Shown in pieces: positions 8,980 to 16,100 of a DNA stretch of 16,100 bases; within the stretch, counting starts at the first letter, position 1; each line of letters opens with the position of its first letter. Origin of the DNA: Candidatus Pelagibacter sp. Its GTDB lineage: Bacteria; Pseudomonadota; Alphaproteobacteria; Pelagibacterales; Pelagibacteraceae. The notes under the pieces are model-generated. The model had not been told where the DNA came from. It searched no databases and saw only the letters and a program-made list of their open reading frames with translations. The translations under genes and the position numbers were made by a program. The stretch spans positions 1-16,100 of the forward strand of contig JABMNQ010000125.1 in NCBI GenBank assembly GCA_013204495.1. The letters are read 5' to 3'.

Positions 8980-8984
8980 TAAAA

Positions 8985-9398
8985 ATGAGCAATTTAAATA
9001 TATATACTGAAAAACTAAGAGAATCTGGTTTAAGACCAACTAGACAGAGATTAAAAATTTGTGAAGTTCTTTTTTCGACCAAAGAAACTTTTCATTTCAC
9101 AATAAATGATCTTAATAAAATAATCGAAGAAAAATTAGGCGAAAAAATTTCTTTAGCAACAGTTTACAATACCGTTCATGCGTTTAAGAAAAAGGGTTAT
9201 TTAAAAGAAATCGCTATTGCGACTGATAAAAGTTATTTCGACACTAATACAAGCACTCATTCTCACTTTTTTGATATAAAAAATAGTGAACTTATTGATA
9301 TTGATATAAATCAGGTTGATTTAAAAAATATCCCAAATCCGCCCGCAGGAAAGAAAATTAAAAATATTGATATCATAATTAATGTTGAGAGTGAATAA
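8985..9398 (+). CDS. irr: Fur-family iron-responsive regulator, Irr type
   Basis: Irr is the alphaproteobacterial Fur-family regulator that responds to heme status and controls heme and iron genes by binding ICE boxes. The 137-residue protein has the winged-helix N-terminal domain ([20 protein letters not shown] at about 11-30; recognition-helix region [18 protein letters not shown] at 56-73) and a shorter C-terminal dimerisation domain. It lacks the CxxC zinc motifs of Fur, Zur and PerR; its only cysteine is C26. The segment [17 protein letters not shown] aligns with the Irr heme-binding HHHF region, but the middle histidine is a serine (H92-S93-H94). No N-terminal Cys-Pro heme regulatory motif is seen. 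Candidate Irr boxes lie just before its own start and before the next gene, katG. Assignment to Irr rather than another Fur-family member is fairly sure. Confidence 0.85.
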   Translation: MSNLNIYTEKLRESGLRPTRQRLKICEVLFSTKETFHFTINDLNKIIEEKLGEKISLATVYNTVHAFKKKGYLKEIAIATDKSYFDTNTSTHSHFFDIKNSELIDIDINQVDLKNIPNPPAGKKIKNIDIIINVESE

Positions 9399-9403
9399 AG
9401 TAC

Positions 9404-9420
9404 TTTATAATTATTCTAAA
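9404..9420. promoter_or_regulatory. Candidate Irr box upstream of katG
   Basis: TTTATAATTATTCTAAA is the reverse-oriented partner of the box before irr. Its reverse complement, TTTAGAATAATTATAAA, matches that box at 16 of 17 positions, and 19 of 20 when extended to 9423. It ends 4 bases before the katG -35 element, centred about 49 bases upstream of the predicted transcription start. That position can suit activation, or repression by occluding polymerase. Confidence 0.6.
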
Positions 9421-9424
9421 CTAC

Positions 9425-9454
9425 TTGACACAAAATTAATAATGATTATATAAT
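9425..9454 (+). promoter_or_regulatory. Sigma-70 promoter of katG
   Basis: A perfect TTGACA (9425-9430) and a perfect TATAAT (9449-9454) are separated by 18 bases, predicting a start near 9461 and a leader of about 50 bases. It sits between the irr stop and katG and gives katG its own transcription start. AGAGG at 9505-9509 is the katG ribosome-binding site. Confidence 0.75.
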
Positions 9455-9492
9455 ATTTAATGCAGTATTTTAAAAAGCGTAATAAAACTTAA

Positions 9493-11694
<2,202 letters not shown>

Positions 11695-11703
11695 TTCTAA
11701 TTA

Positions 11704-12297
11704 ATGAATAGTGTTCAATTTAAAGACTTTTATACAATACCGGATCTTAACTTTGATATTTCAAGGTTAAGATCTGATCTAGATATAGTCTTAAAAAAAA
11801 GAAACTTTAATTCTTTAGGTGTGTCTCACTTTGGTGCTATTCCAATAAATCAAATACCTAATGATGATAATTCTATTGATGGACATAATTTAAGAGGGAA
11901 ATATTGGACGATAGCAGATGAATCTGGAAAAGAAGTTTCTAGAGATATAGAAATTGATGAATCTAAATATACACAGCTAGTATCAGAGTTTGAAAATACT
12001 TATTTTAAAGAGGTCTACGAAACATTAAGAAAAAAATTTAAACTTGGCAGAGTAAGACTACTATTAAAAGAACCAAGATCCACGTTGAGCTGGCACAAAG
12101 ACCCTGAACCAAGGCTTCATATACCAATTATTACTAATTTAGGGTGTTCTATGGTTATAGAAAATGTAGCAAAACATTTACCTGCAGACGGAAATGTTAC
12201 TATTACAAATAATACAAAATATCACAATTTTTTTAATGGTGGTGAACAAGCCAGAATTCACCTGGTTGCTTGTCTATTAGAGGACCCATTTAATTAA
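11704..12297 (+). CDS. Fe(II)/2-oxoglutarate oxygenase, aspartyl/asparaginyl beta-hydroxylase superfamily
   Basis: The predicted 197-residue cytoplasmic enzyme would hydroxylate an unknown substrate using Fe(II), O2 and 2-oxoglutarate. The C-terminal half carries the superfamily signature: WHKDPEPRLHIPI (H131, D133, H139), HLPADGNVTITNNTKYHNFFNG (H174) and ARIHLVA (R184). The likely metal ligands are H131/D133 or H139 together with H174, and R184, ten residues after H174, would hold the 2-oxoglutarate carboxylate. The first 110 residues have no motif I recognise and could form the substrate-binding part. It follows katG by 9 bases with no terminator between and no Shine-Dalgarno, so it is probably cotranscribed and coupled. 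Relatives include free amino-acid (proline) hydroxylases and protein hydroxylases, so the substrate cannot be named. Its last 8 bases overlap the convergent SH3 gene. Confidence 0.82.
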   Translation: MNSVQFKDFYTIPDLNFDISRLRSDLDIVLKKRNFNSLGVSHFGAIPINQIPNDDNSIDGHNLRGKYWTIADESGKEVSRDIEIDESKYTQLVSEFENTYFKEVYETLRKKFKLGRVRLLLKEPRSTLSWHKDPEPRLHIPIITNLGCSMVIENVAKHLPADGNVTITNNTKYHNFFNGGEQARIHLVACLLEDPFN

Positions 12298-12739
12298 TTG
12301 AGCCCCATAAATTTTCATTTTTAATCCAACCTGAATGACTTTCGGTTTTTATATTGCACCAATTATTTTCACATTTTTTGATGACTAATAATCTTCCTTT
12401 TTCTAACCTTGCAACAGGTTTAGAAAAATTAGATGCTTTTTTGAATAAGATTTTATCCTCTAAAATAATTATAGAATTTGACTTTTTGACCTGTGAAACG
12501 TGAATCCACCCACTATTATTTTTAAGATCAACAATTCTTCTAAAATTTTCCTTTTGATCAATTTGTTTTACCGGAAGGTTTATTTTTTTATAAATATACT
12601 TAATTTCAGAGTCAAAGCTTGGTCCATACCTAACGTTTACCTTGCTTTTTTTTAAAGATAAAAATTTTTCTTCTGCATTTAAAGACTGAATACACATGAT
12701 AGATAAAAATAAAAATAAAATAGTTATTTTTTTTTTCAT
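12290..12739 (-). CDS. Secreted protein with two bacterial SH3-like domains
   Basis: This 149-residue protein has a Sec signal peptide (charged MKKK, hydrophobic ITILFLFLSIMCI, likely cleavage after SLNA at about residue 22). Two SH3-like modules follow, at about 28-85 (VNVRYGPSFDSEIKYIY ending in GWIHVSQV) and about 90-146 (a variant ending in CENNWCNIKTESHSGWIKNENLWG). Each ends in the typical GW(I) of bacterial SH3 domains, which usually bind peptidoglycan or act as periplasmic scaffolds. A cysteine pair (CENNWC) in the second domain could form a periplasmic disulfide. It is the last gene of the ubiB operon; its ATG overlaps the preceding stop (ATGA, 12736-12739). A run of ten A residues on the coding strand encodes the lysines at the start. 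The exact function is unknown. Confidence 0.78.
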   Translation of the reverse strand: MKKKITILFLFLSIMCIQSLNAEEKFLSLKKSKVNVRYGPSFDSEIKYIYKKINLPVKQIDQKENFRRIVDLKNNSGWIHVSQVKKSNSIIILEDKILFKKASNFSKPVARLEKGRLLVIKKCENNWCNIKTESHSGWIKNENLWGSIN

Positions 12740-13491
12740 TTACAAAAACAATTCTTTCTTTTTTTTAGTCTTACTTTTCTAAAATTTAGATTAAGTAAAT
12801 CTAAGATAAAAATATAACCATCAAGACTTTGACCAATACCTAAAATTTTTTTTAATACTTCGTTTGCTTGAATAGTTCCGACTATTCCTGCAACAGTTCC
12901 CAATACACCTTCTGCTTCACAGTTTAGTATATCGTCTGAAATTTCAGATTCTTGAAAGAAACACCTTAAACAAGGAACTTTTTTATTTTTAAAATCAAAA
13001 GTGAATATATGACCATCAAATTTACTAATAGCCCCTGTAATAAGAGTTTTTTTAAACTTTAAACAAAAGTCATTTAATAAAAACTTGGTCGAAAAATTAT
13101 CAGATCCATCAACAATGTAATCATAATCACTAATGATTTTTTTGGAATTTTTTTCACTTAATCTAATTCTATAGGTTTTTACCTCAGTGTTTGGATTAAT
13201 TTTTTTTATTTTTTCTTTTGCCGCATGAACTTTAAATTTTTTTATGTCACTTGTGTTATAAAGGCTTTGTCTATGTAAGTTAGAAAGAGCAACCTTGTCA
13301 TTATCTATAATTCCTAATGATCCAATACCAGCGCGTGAAAGAAATTCAGCCACTGGAGAACCAAGCCCGCCAGCCCCGACGACTAAGACTTTTGCATTTG
13401 AAATTTTTTTTTGACCTACAATTCCAATGTCTTTGAGAACAATTTGTCTTGAGTATCTTTCAATAGAAACTTTATTTAGTTGACCACTCAT
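12736..13491 (-). CDS. moeB: MoeB/ThiF/HesA-family E1-like adenylyltransferase
   Basis: These enzymes adenylate the C-terminal Gly-Gly of a ubiquitin-like sulfur carrier (MoaD or ThiS) for molybdopterin or thiamine synthesis. The 251 residues show RYSRQI at 13-18, the ATP-binding loop GAGGLGS at 39-45, DNDKVALSNLHRQ at 63-75, VDGSDNF at 128-133 and CEAEGVLG at 191-198. A zinc site is indicated by C174-x2-C177 and two C-terminal cysteines, but these are C248 and C250 (C-x-C) instead of the usual C-x2-C, and the protein ends one residue later. There is no C-terminal rhodanese domain. MoeB and ThiF cannot be told apart from sequence alone; in a streamlined genome it may serve thiamine or another sulfur-carrier pathway. 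It overlaps dut (ATGA at 13488-13491) and the SH3 gene (ATGA). Confidence 0.85.
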   Translation of the reverse strand: MSGQLNKVSIERYSRQIVLKDIGIVGQKKISNAKVLVVGAGGLGSPVAEFLSRAGIGSLGIIDNDKVALSNLHRQSLYNTSDIKKFKVHAAKEKIKKINPNTEVKTYRIRLSEKNSKKIISDYDYIVDGSDNFSTKFLLNDFCLKFKKTLITGAISKFDGHIFTFDFKNKKVPCLRCFFQESEISDDILNCEAEGVLGTVAGIVGTIQANEVLKKILGIGQSLDGYIFILDLLNLNFRKVRLKKRKNCFCK

Positions 13492-13925
13492 TTTCCAGTT
13501 GAGCCAAACCCACCTTCGCCACGAATTGAATCGGGTAAATTATTTGTTTCTTCTAATTCCATTTTAATAACGGGCATTAAGATCATTTGTGCCACTCTAT
13601 CTTTATTATTAATTAAAAAATCTTCTTTGCTGTGGTTAAAAAGAATGATTTTAATTTCGCCTCTATAATCACTATCAATAGTTCCGGGTGTATTTAAAAC
13701 TGTTATGTGATTCTTTGCTGCAAGACCGGAACGTGGGCGAATTTGAATCTCATAATCCTCTGAAAATGCTACAGAGAGCCCCGTAGGTATTAAATGAGAG
13801 CTATTAGGTGGTATTATAATTGGTTCTCTTATAAATGCCATTAAATCCATACCTGAGGCGCCGGTTGTTTTATATGCTGGTAATTCTACTTCAGGATTTA
13901 ATTTTTTGATTAATACTTTTGCCAC
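13488..13925 (-). CDS. dut: Deoxyuridine 5'-triphosphate nucleotidohydrolase (dUTPase)
   Basis: dUTPase hydrolyses dUTP to dUMP and pyrophosphate, keeping uracil out of DNA and supplying dUMP for thymidylate. The 145-residue protein has all five motifs of the homotrimeric family: GASGMDLMA (22-30), RPRSGLA (63-69), LNTPGTIDSDYRGE (77-90, with the catalytic aspartate, probably D84), KDRVAQMIL (108-116) and the C-terminal RGEGGFGSTG (135-144) that closes over the substrate. Length is normal. It begins 6 bases after the coaBC stop and overlaps the next gene by 4 bases. The dut-coaBC pairing is common in proteobacteria. Confidence 0.97.
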   Translation of the reverse strand: MAKVLIKKLNPEVELPAYKTTGASGMDLMAFIREPIIIPPNSSHLIPTGLSVAFSEDYEIQIRPRSGLAAKNHITVLNTPGTIDSDYRGEIKIILFNHSKEDFLINNKDRVAQMILMPVIKMELEETNNLPDSIRGEGGFGSTGK

Positions 13926-13931
13926 TGAATT

Positions 13932-15137
13932 TTAATTTAATTGTTGAATAACTCTATCGACTATTTCATCAGAAATAGCAGATTTTTCCTTTATGCTAAG
14001 TTTTTCATCTTTAATTTTATTGTCCCTATAAAAAATTGAAACTTCATTGAAATTAGAATCAAAACCAATTGATTTATTAGAAACATCGTTTGCTATTATC
14101 CAATCACAATTTTTTTCCATCAATTTTTTTTTGGCATTTTCTTCAACATTATTTGTTTCTGCTGCAAACCCAATAACTAGCTTTGGTCTCAATGAATTAT
14201 GTTTTGACACATAATTTAGAATATCAACATTTTTTTCAAGCTCTAGATGTAAACTTTCTTCCTTTTTTATTTTTCTTTCATTCTTTTCTTTTACTTTAAA
14301 GTCAGCTACTGCTGCAGAAAAAATTGCTACATCTACGGGCAAGTTTTCTTGTGTAGCTTTTAACATTTCGTGCGCAGTTTCTACTTTTATTAAATTAATA
14401 TTGTTATCAACTTTAAGGTTTGTAGGTCCAGAAATAAGTGTTGTTTGAAAGCCTTTTTTTGCAAATGCTTTAGCTAAAGCATAACCCTGTTTTCCAGAAG
14501 ATTTGTTTGTTATAAACCTTACAGGGTCGATGTATTCATTTGTTGGTCCAGCAGTTACCAAAGCTCTTAATTTTTGATTATTAATCAATGAATTAAAATA
14601 TAATTCAATTACTTGAATAATATCTTTTGGTTCGGTCATTTTTCCTTCACCAAATTCTCCACAAGCCATATCACCAATTTCAGGACCAATTACTTTATAG
14701 CCATAAGATTTTAATTTATTTAGATTTTCTTTAGTTGAGGGATGTTCCCACATCCTAACATTCATGGCAGGAGTTAAAAAAATATCTTTATCTGAAGCTA
14801 AGATTACAGTTGATGCAAGATCATCAGAGGAACCAGCTCTTAATTTTGAAATAGTGTTTGCTGTAGCTGGAGCTACTAGAATTAAATCTGCCCATCTAGA
14901 TAGCGATATATGATCCATTTCTGATTCATTTTCGGCATTAAATAAGTCGTCATAAACTTTTTCTTGAGAGAGTGAAGCCACTGATAGTGGTGTTATAAAC
15001 TCTTTAGCACTCTTAGTAAGGATTGTCTTAACTTCCGAACCTTGTTTTTTAAACAATCTAATAAGTTCTAAACTTTTATAGGCTGATATGCCCCCACATA
15101 TTATTAGTAGTATTTTTTTTTGAGATAAACTGTTCAT
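13932..15137 (-). CDS. coaBC: Bifunctional phosphopantothenoylcysteine decarboxylase/phosphopantothenate-cysteine ligase CoaBC
   Basis: CoaBC catalyses two successive steps of coenzyme A synthesis: CoaB joins 4'-phosphopantothenate to cysteine using CTP, and CoaC decarboxylates the product using FMN. The 401 residues are full length. CoaC (about 1-185) shows the FMN-binding ICGGISAYK, catalytic H76 in MDHISLSRWAD, PAMN at 123-126 and C159 in ACGEFGEGKM. CoaB (about 190-401) shows TAGPTNEYIDPVRFITNKSSGKQG (195-218), FSAAVADFK (273-281) and KIKK at 289-292 with the conserved lysine. It lies between ubiB (8 bases upstream) and dut (6 bases downstream) in one operon. It was formerly called dfp. 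Confidence 0.97.
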   Translation of the reverse strand: MNSLSQKKILLIICGGISAYKSLELIRLFKKQGSEVKTILTKSAKEFITPLSVASLSQEKVYDDLFNAENESEMDHISLSRWADLILVAPATANTISKLRAGSSDDLASTVILASDKDIFLTPAMNVRMWEHPSTKENLNKLKSYGYKVIGPEIGDMACGEFGEGKMTEPKDIIQVIELYFNSLINNQKLRALVTAGPTNEYIDPVRFITNKSSGKQGYALAKAFAKKGFQTTLISGPTNLKVDNNINLIKVETAHEMLKATQENLPVDVAIFSAAVADFKVKEKNERKIKKEESLHLELEKNVDILNYVSKHNSLRPKLVIGFAAETNNVEENAKKKLMEKNCDWIIANDVSNKSIGFDSNFNEVSIFYRDNKIKDEKLSIKEKSAISDEIVDRVIQQLN

Positions 15138-15145
15138 TGATGGAA

Positions 15146-16100
15146 TTAAAATACTAATAGGCCAAAAATTACAAGCAATAATAAGCCAACAATAGATTGG
15201 TTTCTAAGCGCTATCATTTCTGATTTTTTTTCATTTAGGGTCGTAAATGAGTTTGAGTTCTGCGGAATCTGTCCACTTGCTAAAAATGTAAGAGCTTGAT
15301 TTGCTTTATCCATAATCTCTGGGAAGTCAGGCAATCTTTTAATCACTTCAGTAGTACTTTTTAAACCTTCGCTTAAAGTATTTATTGGATCTTTTGTGTC
15401 CCGTAACCAATTTTCCAAAACTGGTTTCGATGTTTCCCATATATTGGTATCTGGATTAAGTTTTCTTGCGACACCCTCAACAACTACCATGGTTTTCTGT
15501 AGCATTAGTAATTGTGGTTGTGTTTGCATATTAAATTTTTCAGTAACATCAAAAAGTTGTTTTAATAATTTACCACCTGAAATATCTTTAACCGATTGAC
15601 CAAAAATTGGTTCCCCGATTGATCTTAAAGCTTGAGCCAAATCATTTACAGGAACGTCTTTGGGAACAAGACCAGCAACCAAGTGTACTTCAGCTACTTT
15701 TTTATAATCTCTTTGAATAAAACCAAACAAAATTTCTGCTAAAAATCTTTTGCTAAGATTGTCTAATCTTCCCATGATACCAAAATCTATAGGAACAATT
15801 TGTCCATTATTATCAATAAATATATTTCCCTGGTGCATATCTGCGTGAAAAAAACCATCTCTGACAGCATGTCGTAGAAAATGCTGAATAATGTCTGAGG
15901 AAATTTGTTTAGTATTAATGTTTCTTCTTTGTAAATCTTCAGTTTCACGAATTGAAACACCATCGACCCAATCAAGTGTCATCACGTTTTCACTTGTAAA
16001 ATTCCAATAGATTGTTGGCACTCTAAAACCTGCATCATTCTTTGTATTTTCGGCATATTCATTTGCAGCCGCAGCCTCAAATCTCAAGTCCATTTCCAGA
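15146..16100 (-). CDS. ubiB: UbiB/ABC1-family atypical kinase, ubiquinone biosynthesis (5' partial)
   Basis: UbiB is an atypical protein-kinase-like ATPase needed for ubiquinone synthesis at the inner membrane. About 317 residues are visible, against roughly 500 for the family. The frame runs off the right edge (codons for Leu-Glu precede the first in-window ATG at 16093), so the N-terminal third, including the KxGQ motif, lies outside. Visible motifs, numbered from that Met, are DLRFEAAAANEYAEN near the edge, WVDGVSIRE (42-50), the catalytic loop HADMHQGN (83-90) and DFG (103-105). The C-terminus has one clear hydrophobic membrane segment, SIVGLLLLVIFGLLVF, the usual membrane anchor. It is the upstream-most visible gene of the ubiB-coaBC-dut-moeB-SH3 operon; the promoter is outside the window. 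Confidence 0.95.
   Translation of the reverse strand, partial: LEMDLRFEAAAANEYAENTKNDAGFRVPTIYWNFTSENVMTLDWVDGVSIRETEDLQRRNINTKQISSDIIQHFLRHAVRDGFFHADMHQGNIFIDNNGQIVPIDFGIMGRLDNLSKRFLAEILFGFIQRDYKKVAEVHLVAGLVPKDVPVNDLAQALRSIGEPIFGQSVKDISGGKLLKQLFDVTEKFNMQTQPQLLMLQKTMVVVEGVARKLNPDTNIWETSKPVLENWLRDTKDPINTLSEGLKSTTEVIKRLPDFPEIMDKANQALTFLASGQIPQNSNSFTTLNEKKSEMIALRNQSIVGLLLLVIFGLLVF

Noticed and set aside
8912..9082. N-terminal extension of the fabA frame, overlapping irr
   Set aside because: The extra 57 residues are not FabA-like and run opposite through the irr start; the ATG at 8911 gives a normal-length FabA.
12727..12736. Ten-base homopolymer as a frameshift or pseudogene sign at the SH3 gene start
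   Set aside because: The frame through the run encodes a normal lysine-rich signal-peptide start and the gene is intact downstream.

Overview
The window is AT-rich (about one-third G+C by eye) and tightly packed, with intergenic gaps mostly under 15 bases and several ATGA or TAATG overlaps. Gene content and order suggest a streamlined marine alphaproteobacterium of the SAR11/Pelagibacterales type. The pointers are nusA-infB-rbfA-rpsO-pnp, a fabA-fabB-fabI operon divergent from an Irr-type Fur-family regulator, and ubiB-coaBC-dut-moeB. The lineage is inferred from composition, synteny and family recognition; no database was searched.

Region 1 (1-6354, + strand) is a transcription/translation and RNA-turnover operon: nusA (5' end cut by the window), infB, rbfA, rpsO and pnp, closed by a rho-independent terminator. 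The ylxR and truB genes that often sit in this cluster in other alphaproteobacteria are absent from their usual slots. Ribosomal protein S15 has unusual substitutions.

Region 2 (6411-8911, - strand) is the operon fabA-fabB-fabI for anaerobic-type unsaturated fatty-acid synthesis plus enoyl-ACP reduction. It is divergent from irr (8985-9398, +).

Region 3 (8912-12297) is the most informative part. It holds irr, then katG (bifunctional catalase-peroxidase) with a near-consensus sigma-70 promoter, then a small Fe(II)/2-oxoglutarate oxygenase of the aspartyl/asparaginyl beta-hydroxylase superfamily 9 bases downstream. Two near-identical imperfect palindromes resembling the Irr box (ICE) lie in opposite orientations, one just before the irr start codon and one just before the katG -35 element. 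The sequence therefore supports a compact iron/heme-responsive peroxide-defence module. KatG is notable because well-studied SAR11 strains are cited as lacking it.

Region 4 (12290-16100, - strand) is an operon read right to left: ubiB (N-terminus outside the window), coaBC, dut, a MoeB/ThiF-type E1-like enzyme, and a secreted double-SH3 protein whose 3' end overlaps the oxygenase gene tail to tail by 8 bases.

I saw no rRNA, tRNA, CRISPR array, insertion sequence or phage gene, and no gene-free stretch longer than about 115 bases. No wholly new system is evident; the best candidate for new biology is the irr-katG-oxygenase module and its paired operators.
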